Source of the DNA: Hellea sp965224755
GTDB lineage: Bacteria > Pseudomonadota > Alphaproteobacteria > Caulobacterales > Maricaulaceae
Length of the DNA stretch: 64,000 nt
Reading direction: 5' to 3'
Assembly (NCBI GenBank): GCA_965224755.1
Contig: OZ245061.1
Location: 2,542,001-2,606,000 of the forward strand
In this document: positions 53,489-61,926 of the stretch, one piece after another
How positions within the stretch are numbered: position 1 is the first letter of the stretch
Layout of the letters: each line of letters begins with the position of its first letter
Made by a program: the position numbers and the translations under genes
Notes under the pieces: generated by a model
Databases searched by the model: none
What the model was told of the DNA's origin: nothing
Seen by the model: the letters and a program-made list of their open reading frames with translations, nothing else

Positions 53489-54465
53489 GATATCCTGCAT
53501 CAGAGAAGCTTGAGATCATCCGTTTGGTGGAGCGCTCACAGCGCCCTGCCAAGTGGACGCTGGATAAGTTGGGCGTTCCAAGGCCAACCTTTTATCGGTG
53601 GTACGATCGGTATCTGGAACATGGCGAAGACGGACTTGTGGACCGCGCGCCACTGCCACGCCTGGTATGGAACCGTATTCCTGACAAGATACGCTGCGAA
53701 CTACTGGATATGGCGCTTGACGAAACAGAGCTGAGTCCGCGTGAACTGGCTGTGCGATTTACCGATACCAAAGGCTATTTTGTATCAGAAAGCTCGGTAT
53801 ACCGCCTTCTAAAGGCTCACGACCTGATCTCTAGCCCTGCCTTCATTGTCATGAAAGCGGCCAGTGAGTTCAAAGACAAGACAACGGCGATAAACCAGAT
53901 GTGGCAGACCGACTTCACCTACTTTAAGATCATTGGTTGGGGCTGGATGTACCTATCGACTATCCTTGATGACTACTCGCGTTACATCATCAGTTGGAAG
54001 CTGTGCAGCACGATGAAGACTTCTGATGTGACAGACACGCTAAATATGGCGCTTGAAGCTTCGGGCTGTGATCAAGTCAATGTCGTACACAAACCACGCT
54101 TGCTATCCGATAATGGCGCCAGTTACATCTCTGGTGAGTTGGCAAATTACATCAAAGACCAGGGCATGAGCCATGTGCGCGGAGCACCCTATCATCCGCA
54201 AACCCAAGGCAAAATAGAACGCTGGCATCAGACGCTCAAGAACAGGATATTGCTGGAGCACTACTTTTTACCCGGAGACCTTGAGCGGCAAATCGAAAAC
54301 TTTGTGGAGTACTATAATCATGAACGTTACCACGAAAGCCTGAAAAACGTCACACCTGCTGATGCCTACTTCGGGCGAGCGCAATCAATTTTAAACAAAA
54401 GGGAAAGGATCAAAAAACAAACTATCGAACATCGACGCTTGCAATACCGCAAAGCCGTCGCCTAA
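53485..54465 (+). CDS. IS3-family OrfB transposase (copy 2)
   Basis: 326 residues, complete. N-terminal HTH VPRPTFYRWYDRYLEHGEDGL, then the rve DDE core with D in QMWQTDFTYF, D in RLLSDNGASY and E in GKIERWHQTLKN, and the closing NHERYHESLKNVTPADAYFGR. Sole plausible source of transposase for both copies. The absence of target repeats suggests a later rearrangement at one edge. Confidence 0.95.
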   Translation: MRYPASEKLEIIRLVERSQRPAKWTLDKLGVPRPTFYRWYDRYLEHGEDGLVDRAPLPRLVWNRIPDKIRCELLDMALDETELSPRELAVRFTDTKGYFVSESSVYRLLKAHDLISSPAFIVMKAASEFKDKTTAINQMWQTDFTYFKIIGWGWMYLSTILDDYSRYIISWKLCSTMKTSDVTDTLNMALEASGCDQVNVVHKPRLLSDNGASYISGELANYIKDQGMSHVRGAPYHPQTQGKIERWHQTLKNRILLEHYFLPGDLERQIENFVEYYNHERYHESLKNVTPADAYFGRAQSILNKRERIKKQTIEHRRLQYRKAVA

Positions 54466-54539
54466 TATAAATCAACAGAGGTGAGCAAACTCTCGCTTAG
54501 CTCAGGCTTAAATCTGTCTCATTTTATATGAAGACGGAC

Positions 54540-54844
54540 AAATAGTTAAAATTTTTGTAGACTTACCTAAAAACAATCAAACGGTGACCTATGGTCAAAA
54601 CACCCCATTTTCGTAATTTTAGCGGGATATAGCGGGAACTAGCGGGACGTGGACTCTCGTTTTTGTGCGGTGCTATGGGGGATGGCGCGAAAAGCGTGGA
54701 CTCTGCACTTTGGTGCGTGGACTCTAAAAAACGATGTGCAGACAATGGGTTAGCCCTGTTTGGGCCCACCCCTTTATCTTGCCCTACACATTTCTTCTAA
54801 AAACTACCCTATTTTCACGGCTTTTCAGGGAAATGCGTAATTTG
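54540..54844. other. Island intergenic with short tandem repeats, no gene
   Basis: Holds three 10-base tandem units (listed apart) and three copies of CGTGGACTCT (54648, 54695, 54716). Nothing coding seen. Confidence 0.6.
54621..54650 (+). repeat. Three 10-base iteron-like repeats
   Basis: AGCGGGATAT, AGCGGGAACT, AGCGGGACGT in tandem. The AGCGGGA unit recurs at 57664 and 57748 close to the right end of the island. Confidence 0.7.
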
Positions 54845-56092
54845 TTAAAACTCGCCTTTTATGTGATTTGCGCGGCTTTTAATCACCGCGATTATGTCGC
54901 CAAATATTTCAGATTTCACGCCTTGGTCTTCAAATTTTGAGTGTAATTTTTCGGATTTTTCCACGCAATTATCAGCCATTTTTGTAAGCTGATTACCAAG
55001 GTTTTTATGTGCTGCTTTTGTATCAGGAACCAAGCGATTCCAGTGCCGAATAAATACATCATCTGGCTTGTATTTTCTCCCGATTTTCATGGCCATGCGA
55101 ATTGATAATTCAGGGTAAACTTTTGTGCATAGTAAATCATAAGCGGGCGCGAGTTGCGGCTTGGCATTTTTGTAAAGTAAGGAATAATTCTTGCCGTGCG
55201 CGTCTGCATTACCAATGAGATAATTAAAAATTACACGCTCCAAAAACCGCAAATTATCGGCGGCGGGTTGCGTGGAGTTTTCACGCAAAACGGTTTGGCA
55301 ATTAGCTACGCTTGGCCCGCCCTCGCGCTCATATTTTATATCGGGCATGATGCCCATCGCTTGGCAAAAATCTTCTTGGTGTAGGCGCTGCACTTTTCCC
55401 GCATCCGTTTTTATACGGTCATATCGCTCTATGAGAAAATACGGCGTGTCGCCAAGCCAGCGAATTTCAACGCTCGGCACGTCAATGCCCATCATGGCGG
55501 CGAGGCGCATACAGAACACTTCGTTGTGAACGCTGTCTTTTATGTCTTCGATAAGCGGTTTTAAAATATGAGTGGTTGGGGTGTGACCTTTGACAAGCGC
55601 AATTTCCCCGTCTTTCATACCAACGGCGATTTTGTCTTGTGCGCCCGCAAGCGATAAGCGTAAACCATCATCACCCGCCAAGAGCGGTCGCCGCCTGAGC
55701 AAGTCCAGAATCTCTTTGAGATTCTTATCGTCCAAAACCTCAATATCTGCATCGGTGCCGCTACTTGGCTTATCACCCTCGGGATAAAGTGACAAAGCGC
55801 CCGCACACTCGCCGCCAATGATTTCGAGCAGCGAGAACGGGTTTTTCTCAGACACGCCCAAATACTTGGCCAAGCGGTGCCGCACAATATCGTCTGGCAG
55901 TAGCCCAGAGAAGAACGCTCGCACTTCTGTGCCATCATAGCTTTGCTCTTGCAGTGGCATGGAAATAGAAAGCGCGGGATTACCGCCCTCAACATACTGC
56001 CCGTCATAGGCAAATGATAATGCGCCGCCCTTGCCCTGCACTAATTGCCCCGCAAGCACATCGTGCAGGTAAACATCTAAAACACGGCTCAT
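54845..56092 (-). CDS. hipA: HipA-type toxin kinase
   Basis: 415 residues. Couple_hipA N-domain (VYLHDVLAGQLVQGKGGALSFAYDGQY...NPALSISMPL) and HipA-C kinase: ATP-site GAQDKIAVGMKDGEIALVKG, FLIERYDR, HQEDFCQAMG and the catalytic loop NYLIGNADAHGKNYSLLY with metal-binding Asp region QLAPAYDLLCT. Such kinases phosphorylate glutamyl-tRNA synthetase or similar targets and slow growth. Its ATG overlaps the hipB stop by four bases. All catalytic motifs are intact. Confidence 0.94.
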   Translation of the reverse strand: MSRVLDVYLHDVLAGQLVQGKGGALSFAYDGQYVEGGNPALSISMPLQEQSYDGTEVRAFFSGLLPDDIVRHRLAKYLGVSEKNPFSLLEIIGGECAGALSLYPEGDKPSSGTDADIEVLDDKNLKEILDLLRRRPLLAGDDGLRLSLAGAQDKIAVGMKDGEIALVKGHTPTTHILKPLIEDIKDSVHNEVFCMRLAAMMGIDVPSVEIRWLGDTPYFLIERYDRIKTDAGKVQRLHQEDFCQAMGIMPDIKYEREGGPSVANCQTVLRENSTQPAADNLRFLERVIFNYLIGNADAHGKNYSLLYKNAKPQLAPAYDLLCTKVYPELSIRMAMKIGRKYKPDDVFIRHWNRLVPDTKAAHKNLGNQLTKMADNCVEKSEKLHSKFEDQGVKSEIFGDIIAVIKSRANHIKGEF

Positions 56093-56310
56093 GGCGCGCT
56101 ACGCCCCTCTATGAACACATCTAGCCCTAACATGGACATGACTTGTAGCGCCTTGCCGATATGGCAGGACGGCTTGCCGTGTTCGAGTTCACGAATGAAC
56201 CGAACGCCAACCCCGCAAGCAGCAGATAACTGCACCTGCGTAAGGCCTTGCGCTTTGCGAGCGGCTCTCACCATTTCGCCAATTTCGTTTGTGTCGGTTA
56301 TCTTACTCAT
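56089..56310 (-). CDS. hipB: HipB-type antitoxin (XRE regulator)
   Basis: 73 residues. HTH_XRE: MVRAARKAQGLTQVQLSAACGVGVRFIRELEHGKPSCHIGKALQVM. It should bind HipA and the operators upstream. First gene of the hipBA pair; the AAGGG before its ATG lies inside the first dyad (56318-56327). Confidence 0.92.
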   Translation of the reverse strand: MSKITDTNEIGEMVRAARKAQGLTQVQLSAACGVGVRFIRELEHGKPSCHIGKALQVMSMLGLDVFIEGRSAP

Positions 56311-56317
56311 AAATCAA

Positions 56318-56425
56318 CCCTTTCGGGACGCTTTAACATAAATTGCATTAAATTACAACCAATAATCCCGAACGGGTTTATTTAAGCTTATTTTCAGGCC
56401 CAAAGCTAAAATAACCCCGTTCGGG
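56318..56425. promoter_or_regulatory. Three hipB operator-like dyads, 49 bp apart
   Basis: CCCTTTCGGG (56318-56327), CCCGAACGGG (56367-56376), CCCGTTCGGG (56416-56425). Intervals are exactly 49 and 49. Sites 1 and 3 share the longer pattern CCC-TTCGGGA-TTTAAC (17 of 20); site 2 is inverted. Likely binding sites of HipB. The region also holds the presumed hipBA promoter. Confidence 0.65.
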
Positions 56426-56430
56426 ATGGT

Positions 56431-57603
56431 TTAACTTCCCATCGTTATTTCTTCCATCTTGCTCGCCGTGAGGGCGGCAGCTTGTTCCATCACATCGGTG
56501 TATAAATGCGCGTAGCGTTCGGTGGATTTACTGCTCTTGTGGCCAAGCAATGCGCCCACGATTGTTAGCGATAGGTTTTGCGACACGGCAAGGCTAGCAA
56601 AGGTGTGGCGCAAATCATGGATGCGTACATCATCTAGCCCCGCCAAGCCCCTTAGCGCACGCCATGGTTTTTGTATATTGATAAGGTACGAGCCTTTTCT
56701 CTGGCCTGTAATGACATATGGGTTGTTTGGCTTTCGCTCTATGCCCTCAATATATTCCAAAGCGTTCTTGCCAAGCCAAACTGTTTTCTTGCCCGATTTT
56801 GAATCGGGTAGTTTTATGCACGATTTTTGAAAATCAATGTATTCCCATTTAAGAGTGGTGATTTCGGAGAGACGGCACCCTGTCATCATCAAGAGCCGAA
56901 TGGCATTGATAACGCTTTGCGAAACAAAACGCTCATATTCCGCTTTGTCGATGATTTTACTTAAATGCCTAATTTCGTCTTCGGACAAAAAGCGCTCTCT
57001 TGGTATTTCTTTGTACTTATGAATATGGCGGCAGGGATTGCTTCCGTCTTGCCTGTAATCCCACTCTTCTGCGAGATTGAACATTTTTGATAGCAGGCCA
57101 ACGAGCCGATTGGCTTTATAAGGCGTGGCATGATAATTACGGTGCAAGGCGGCAACGTCACGGCGCTGAACATCTTTGAGCAATAACCATCCTAATTTCG
57201 GCTTCACCACAAGGCGGATCATGCGCTCATCATCTTCAACGCTTTTGGGTTTTTTATGTAGGCGCGCATAATCGCTAAGGTACATATCGCAAAACGCGCT
57301 TACCAACATCATATCGGTTTCGGTTGGCTTGGTTTTCACAATGTCTTTTCCAAAAGCAAGGCTCGCGGATAACCTCTGGGCTTCCTTGCGGGCTTGCTCT
57401 GGTGTCATGGAACCAACGTCACCAATTTTGCGTTTGCGCTGACGACCATCTTCCGAACGAAACTTATACACAAATGTTTTGCGCCCCGCTTTAGAAACTT
57501 TAATGCCAAAGCCTTTAATCGTGCTATCCCAAAGCCACGAATCTTTATCGTCATTTCCTGTGAACGCGGCGACACTACGCACGGAAATTTTAACATCACT
57601 CAT
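56431..57603 (-). CDS. int: Tyrosine-type site-specific integrase
   Basis: 390 residues. N-terminal DUF4102-like arm-binding domain (WDSTIKGFGIKVSKAGRKTFVYKF), SAM-like core-binding domain, and catalytic domain with Arg in MMTGCRLSEITTLKW, HDLRHTFASLAV (H-x-x-R), GALLGHKSSKSTERYAHL (GH and the nucleophilic Tyr). All active residues present. Integrates into and excises from tRNA-Thr. Ends six bases before the third hip dyad. Confidence 0.96.
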   Translation of the reverse strand: MSDVKISVRSVAAFTGNDDKDSWLWDSTIKGFGIKVSKAGRKTFVYKFRSEDGRQRKRKIGDVGSMTPEQARKEAQRLSASLAFGKDIVKTKPTETDMMLVSAFCDMYLSDYARLHKKPKSVEDDERMIRLVVKPKLGWLLLKDVQRRDVAALHRNYHATPYKANRLVGLLSKMFNLAEEWDYRQDGSNPCRHIHKYKEIPRERFLSEDEIRHLSKIIDKAEYERFVSQSVINAIRLLMMTGCRLSEITTLKWEYIDFQKSCIKLPDSKSGKKTVWLGKNALEYIEGIERKPNNPYVITGQRKGSYLINIQKPWRALRGLAGLDDVRIHDLRHTFASLAVSQNLSLTIVGALLGHKSSKSTERYAHLYTDVMEQAAALTASKMEEITMGS

Positions 57604-57619
57604 TTGCGGCCTCCCGTTT

Positions 57620-57639
57620 TAGGCACCACATAGGCACCA
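57620..57639 (+). repeat. Arm-type repeat, right
   Basis: Same 20 bases as 52947-52966, 17 bases upstream of the integrase start; likely Int or promoter control site. Confidence 0.6.
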
Positions 57640-57770
57640 AGTGTAAGGGAAATCCCGGGATATAGCGGGACTTCTACGGTTAGTTTAACACACGAATAAC
57701 CCAATGAATACAGTACCATAGGGGAAAGCTGGGAGCTATTGGGATGTAGCGGGATAACCTCTAGGGGTCG

Positions 57771-57821
57771 TTTGTAATCAGGGGGTCCGCGGTTCGAGTC
57801 CGTGTGGGGGCACCATTTTTC
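57771..57821 (+). repeat. attR core (51 bp copy of tRNA-Thr 3' half)
   Basis: Identical to 52838-52888. Only the tRNA part from the anticodon loop on is present, so no second tRNA is made. Confidence 0.9.
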
Positions 57822-57880
57822 TCTTTATTATCAATGATTTAACGGGTTTTGTAATTTTCACAAATTACGAAAATTTTCCT

Positions 57881-57900
57881 AGTAAGCACATAGTAAGCAC
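57881..57900 (+). repeat. Paired AGTAAGCAC repeat, remnant of an older integration
   Basis: AGTAAGCACATAGTAAGCAC, the same architecture (two units 11 bases apart) as the AGGCACCA arm repeats, but outside attR. Confidence 0.5.
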
Positions 57901-58123
57901 GGTTTTTTTACCTGCGAAATACGGGGCTAAAGAAATTGGAATTTAAAATGGTTTGAATCCAATAAATTATTTTCGCGAATAAGTATGCGAATACACGTCC
58001 TCACCCTTGAATAGACCGAATCAAAAAGGCCGCTCACGATTAAAGCGACGGCCCTCAGCGTCACTAAAGCGCTCGACTTAGACATTCATATTTATCTTTA
58101 ATAGCTAGATGTTGAAGTCGCAG

Positions 58124-58220
58124 CTCCATCAGACATAAATGTTTCTAGGTCTTCTTGTCGATACTGGACTGACCTTCTCATCTTGATGGACGCAGGGTGC
58201 CGCCGTAGCAACGCCATTCT
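58124..58220 (-). pseudogene. Decayed excisionase/AlpA-like HTH fragment
   Basis: On the minus strand one frame ends SVQYRQEDLETFM, the usual end of AlpA/MerR-like excisionase HTH domains, while the preceding WRCYGGT-type segment is found in a neighbouring frame, which implies a frameshift. No intact start region. Supports an old integrated element here. Confidence 0.45.
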
Positions 58221-58348
58221 CATAGCGGCAATAAAATTCCATTTACTCGGTGTTCGGGGAAAACTATATAAAGCGATTGACAATCCCTATGCCTGCGTAA
58301 AATATAAAAGAAAACATAGCTTGGATTGGGGAATTTTTGCACGTTATT

Positions 58349-59368
58349 ATGGGTAAAATACTGAATAAATCTATCGGCTATTGCCTGTTACTGGGCCTTG
58401 GTATTTTGCTTGCGTCTTGCTCTGCCGGGCCTGATCGGCAAGTGCTGCGCTTGGCCCACGGTCTTAATCAGGATCACCCCGTGCATGAGGCTATGGAGCA
58501 TATGGCGAAGCGCCTTGGCGAGCTGTCGGGCGGTGAAATGTCGATGGTGATTTATTCGGGCGGCCAGCTTGGCAGCGAGCGTGAGGTGATCGAGCTGTTG
58601 CAAGTCGGCGCCATTGCCATGACCAAAGTTTCGACCATTTCCATGGAAGGCTTTGCAGACGATATGCGGGTCTTTAGCGTGCCCTATATTTTTGAAGATA
58701 ATGCTCATTATTGGCGGGTGTTAAATGGCGCTGTGGGGCAAGATCTCCTCGATAGCTTGTCGCCGGTTTTGCTTAAGGGGCTTGGCTATTATGATGCGGG
58801 CAGCCGCAGTTTTTACATGACGGACGGCCCCATAAGAACGCCCACCGACTTAGCCGGCAAGAAAGTACGGGTTTTGCCGAGCCGGGCTTCGATTGATATG
58901 GTCAAGGCGCTTGGCGGCTCGGCGACGCCGATTTCATGGGGCGAGCTTTACACGGCTCTACAGCAAGGCGTAGTCGACGGGGCAGAAAATAATCCGCCGT
59001 CTTATTATCTCTCCAAACATTACGAGACGTCGAAATTTTATACCCTTGATGAGCATACATCGGTTCCTGATTTACTCATCATCAGCACGCGGGTCTGGGA
59101 CAGTCTTAGCGCCGAGGAACAGACCTGGCTTAAACAGGCCATGGCCGAGTCGACGCTTTATCAACGCAAGCTTTGGACTGAGGCGTCAAAAGATGCGCTT
59201 GAGAAAGTAACCGCCGCCGGGGTCGAGGTGATTTATCCTGATAAAAAACCGTTTCAGGACGCTGTGGCAGAGCTTAAGGCCAGCCACGACGGAACGCGCA
59301 TTGGCGGGCTCTTGGAGCGCATTGCCGCCGAGGCCCCCGAAACCGTTGACCCGGAGGCTGCGCCGTGA
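58349..59368 (+). CDS. dctP: TRAP transporter substrate-binding lipoprotein DctP
   Basis: About 339 residues from ATG 58349 (a TTG at 58337 with GGGGAA before it would add four). Signal with lipobox LASCSAG. DctP domain: RLAHGLNQDHPVHEAMEHMAKRL, VLPSRASIDMVKALGGSATPISWGELYTALQQGVVDGAENNP with the substrate-carboxylate Arg in GKKVRV. Delivers an organic acid to DctQM. The gene overlaps dctQ by four bases. Confidence 0.94.
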   Translation: MGKILNKSIGYCLLLGLGILLASCSAGPDRQVLRLAHGLNQDHPVHEAMEHMAKRLGELSGGEMSMVIYSGGQLGSEREVIELLQVGAIAMTKVSTISMEGFADDMRVFSVPYIFEDNAHYWRVLNGAVGQDLLDSLSPVLLKGLGYYDAGSRSFYMTDGPIRTPTDLAGKKVRVLPSRASIDMVKALGGSATPISWGELYTALQQGVVDGAENNPPSYYLSKHYETSKFYTLDEHTSVPDLLIISTRVWDSLSAEEQTWLKQAMAESTLYQRKLWTEASKDALEKVTAAGVEVIYPDKKPFQDAVAELKASHDGTRIGGLLERIAAEAPETVDPEAAP

Positions 59369-59859
59369 TTGCCGCGCTGGATAAAATGCTGAAGGCTTTT
59401 TTGGTGCTGCTCGCGGTCTCTATGATTTTAACTGTGACGTGGCAGGTTTTCTCCCGTTATGTATTGCGCGCGCCGAGCTCGCTGACGGAGGAAATCGCGC
59501 GTTTTCAGCTGATCTGGCTTGGTCTTGGCGGCGCGGTCTATACGTTTCGAAACCACATGCATGTCAGTATTGATACGCTGGTGGCAAAATTTAGTGGCCG
59601 CAAGCGCTTGGCGCTAGAATTATTTTCTCTCAGCGCAAGCATTGTATTTGCCAGCTTGATTTTGGTCTATGGCGGCATACGCCTTGTGGCGCTTACTTTT
59701 ACGCTCAGTCAAACCTCTGCCGCTTTGGGCGTGCCTATGGCCTATGTCTATGCCATCATTCCCGTTAGCGGCATTCTTATCGTGATTTACGCACTTCATT
59801 TTATCCGCGAAACGCTGGCCGGACGCGGGGCGCATTTAAAAGAAGGCGGCGAGACATGA
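59365..59859 (+). CDS. dctQ: TRAP transporter small permease DctQ
   Basis: 164 residues, four membrane helices; WQVFSRYVLRAPSSLTEEIARFQLIWLGLGGA is the family hallmark. GTG start overlaps the dctP stop (GTGA) and the end overlaps dctM by four bases. Confidence 0.94.
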   Translation: MIAALDKMLKAFLVLLAVSMILTVTWQVFSRYVLRAPSSLTEEIARFQLIWLGLGGAVYTFRNHMHVSIDTLVAKFSGRKRLALELFSLSASIVFASLILVYGGIRLVALTFTLSQTSAALGVPMAYVYAIIPVSGILIVIYALHFIRETLAGRGAHLKEGGET

Positions 59860-61154
59860 TAACCGGATTGATATTATTGGGTGTGTTTTTTCTGCTGGTG
59901 ATGCTAGACGTGCCGATTGCGTTTAGTATCGGTCTTGCCACCGTCGCGGCGTTGCTGACGGCGCTGCCATTCGACCCGGCGGTTACTACAGTCGCGCAAA
60001 GGCTGGCAGGGGGGCTGGATAGTTTTACGCTACTGGCTATTCCGCTATTTGTCATTTCGGGTTATCTCATGGGCCAAGGCGGGATAGCGCGCCGCTTAAT
60101 CGACGCGGCTAAGGCCGTTATTGGCGCGGTGCCGGGCGGGCTGGCGCTGGTCAATATTTTGTCCTGCATGTTATTTGGCTCGATTTCCGGCTCGGCCGTT
60201 GCCGCGACATCGGCGATTGGCACTTTCATGATCCCGACGATGGAAAAAGACGGTTATGACCGAAATTACGCCACGGCGGTGACGGTGACAGGGTCTATTC
60301 TCGGGCTTCTCATTCCGCCCTCCAATGTGTTGATCGTTTACGCCGTAGCTGCGGGAAGCGTGTCGATTGCGGCTTTGTTCGTTGGCGGGTATTTGCCGGG
60401 AATTTTAGCGGGTATTGCTTTGATGGTCGTGGCCGCTGGTTATGCGCGCAAACATAAATACCCAACCTCGCCGCGTTTGTCTTGGCGCGAAAGCGGCAAG
60501 GCATTATGGCAAGCGGTGCCAAGCTTTATGATGATCTTGATCGTCGTTGGCGGCATTATTGCGGGCATATTTACGGCGACAGAGGCGAGCGCTATAGCCG
60601 TGATATATGCCCTGATTTTATCGGTAGTTGTTTACCGCGAAATTCCCGTCAAGGAGCTTCCGGGCCTGCTGCTCAAATCTATTGAAACCAGCGCCATGGT
60701 GCTTTTGCTGATCGGCGTATCAACGGGCATGGCCTGGGTGCTGGCCTTTGGCGATATTCCCGGAGCCGTAGCCGCAGCCATGCTGACGATAAGCGATAAT
60801 CCGATTATTATCCTGCTCTTGATTAACCTCATCTTGCTTTTTGTCGGCGCCTTTCTCGATATCACGCCGGCCATTCTGATTTTCACGCCGATCTTTTTGC
60901 CCGTGGCCATAGACCTTGGCATGACGCCATTGCATTTCGGGATCATGTTGGTGCTAAATTTATCGATTGGACTCTGTACGCCGCCGGTTGGCTCGGTGTT
61001 ATTTGTCGGCTCTGCCGTGGGCGGCACGACCATACAACAGCTCGTGCGGCCCTTGCTGGTTCTTTATACGGCGCTGATTGCGGCGCTGCTCCTCGTGACA
61101 TTTGTGCCCTTTATCTCCGAAGCGCTACCGCGCGCCTTTGGCCTGATAGGATAG
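59856..61154 (+). CDS. dctM: TRAP transporter large permease DctM
   Basis: 432 residues with about twelve membrane segments. LFGSISGSAVAATSAIGTFMIP and LGLLIPPSNVLIVYAVAAGS carry the helical hairpin motifs of the DctM transport domain, and NLSIGLCTPPVGSVLF the second hairpin. Sodium-driven uptake with DctP and DctQ; neighbours suggest a uronate substrate. Confidence 0.95.
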   Translation: MITGLILLGVFFLLVMLDVPIAFSIGLATVAALLTALPFDPAVTTVAQRLAGGLDSFTLLAIPLFVISGYLMGQGGIARRLIDAAKAVIGAVPGGLALVNILSCMLFGSISGSAVAATSAIGTFMIPTMEKDGYDRNYATAVTVTGSILGLLIPPSNVLIVYAVAAGSVSIAALFVGGYLPGILAGIALMVVAAGYARKHKYPTSPRLSWRESGKALWQAVPSFMMILIVVGGIIAGIFTATEASAIAVIYALILSVVVYREIPVKELPGLLLKSIETSAMVLLLIGVSTGMAWVLAFGDIPGAVAAAMLTISDNPIIILLLINLILLFVGAFLDITPAILIFTPIFLPVAIDLGMTPLHFGIMLVLNLSIGLCTPPVGSVLFVGSAVGGTTIQQLVRPLLVLYTALIAALLLVTFVPFISEALPRAFGLIG

Positions 61155-61157
61155 ACC

Positions 61158-61925
61158 ATGTCATCACTTGATATGTTTACTCTGGCAGGAAAAACGGCGC
61201 TCGTGACCGGGGCCAGCCGGGGGCTCGGCCAAGCTATCGCCCTCGGTCTGGCAGGCGCAGGCGCGGATATTATTGCGGTCGCCTCTTGCAAAGACAATGC
61301 AGGGGCAACAGTGAAAGCTGTAGAAAAATTGGGACGTAAAGCTTGGGCAGTAGGCTGTGATCAATCATCAGCCGCCGCGATTGACACGGCCATCACCGAA
61401 GCACTGTCCGCCGCTGGGCAGATAGATATTCTCATCAATAATGCCGGCACGATCAGGCGCGCGCCTGCCGCCGAAACAACCGACGAGGATTGGGACGCTG
61501 TCATTGAAACAAATCTAAACGGCGTGTTTCGGTTTTGCAGGGGCGTTGGCAAACATATGCTCGCGCGCGGTTCGGGCAAGATTGTCAACATCGCTTCGCT
61601 TCTAAGCTTTCAAGGCGGCATTACCGTGCCGGCCTACGCTGCTAGTAAAGGCGGCGTCGCGCAGCTGACCAAAGCGCTAGCCAATGAATGGGCGGCGCAC
61701 GGCCTGCAGGTCAATGCCATTGCGCCGGGATATTTCAAGACGGATAACACGGCGGCTCTGCAGGCTGATAAAGAACGCAATGCTTCGATAAAAGCGCGGA
61801 TACCGGCTGGGCATTGGGGCGCACCGGAAGACCTCGCAGGCGCGGCCATATTTTTATCATCAGATGCGGCCAATTATATCAACGGGCATGTTTTACTGGT
61901 CGATGGCGGCTGGATGGCACGCTAA
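61158..61925 (+). CDS. kduD: 2-dehydro-3-deoxy-D-gluconate 5-dehydrogenase
   Basis: 255 residues, SDR. GASRGLGQAI cofactor loop, NNAGTIRRAPAAETTDEDWD, ASLLSFQGGITVPAYAASKGG (catalytic Ser, Tyr and Lys), and APGYFKTDNTAAL ... DGGWMAR, all typical of KduD. Interconverts 3-deoxy-D-glycero-2,5-hexodiulosonate and 2-keto-3-deoxygluconate with NAD(H). Three bases after dctM, same transcript; KduI nearby supplies its substrate. Confidence 0.93.
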   Translation: MSSLDMFTLAGKTALVTGASRGLGQAIALGLAGAGADIIAVASCKDNAGATVKAVEKLGRKAWAVGCDQSSAAAIDTAITEALSAAGQIDILINNAGTIRRAPAAETTDEDWDAVIETNLNGVFRFCRGVGKHMLARGSGKIVNIASLLSFQGGITVPAYAASKGGVAQLTKALANEWAAHGLQVNAIAPGYFKTDNTAALQADKERNASIKARIPAGHWGAPEDLAGAAIFLSSDAANYINGHVLLVDGGWMAR

Positions 61926-61926
61926 T

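Larger units (their letters stand above)
53031..54539 (+). mobile_element. IS3-family element, copy 2 (intact)
   Basis: 1509 bp. Left end GTCTGACGTCAACGCTTATG, right end complement GTCCGTCTTCATATAAAATG, both then AGACAGATTTAAG. OrfA and full-length OrfB. Flanks (GTGAGAGCT and AAATAGTTA) show no target duplication. Confidence 0.93.
52838..57770. mobile_element. Integrated island in tRNA-Thr (~4.9 kb)
   Basis: Bounded by the 51 bp tRNA repeat. Contains IS3 copy 2, hipA, hipB and a tyrosine integrase; no replication, mobilisation or excisionase gene is seen. The integrase is at the end away from the intact tRNA. Confidence 0.85.
57604..58336. other. Right edge of the island and flanking spacer
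   Basis: 733 bases: arm-type repeat (57620), AGCGGGA units, attR core (57771), a paired 9-mer repeat (57881) and a decayed gene (58124-58220). Apart from that fragment I see no coding sequence. Confidence 0.6.

Noticed and set aside
57771..57821. A second tRNA-Thr gene at the right end of the island
   Set aside because: Only the part from the anticodon loop onward is present; the 5' half is missing.
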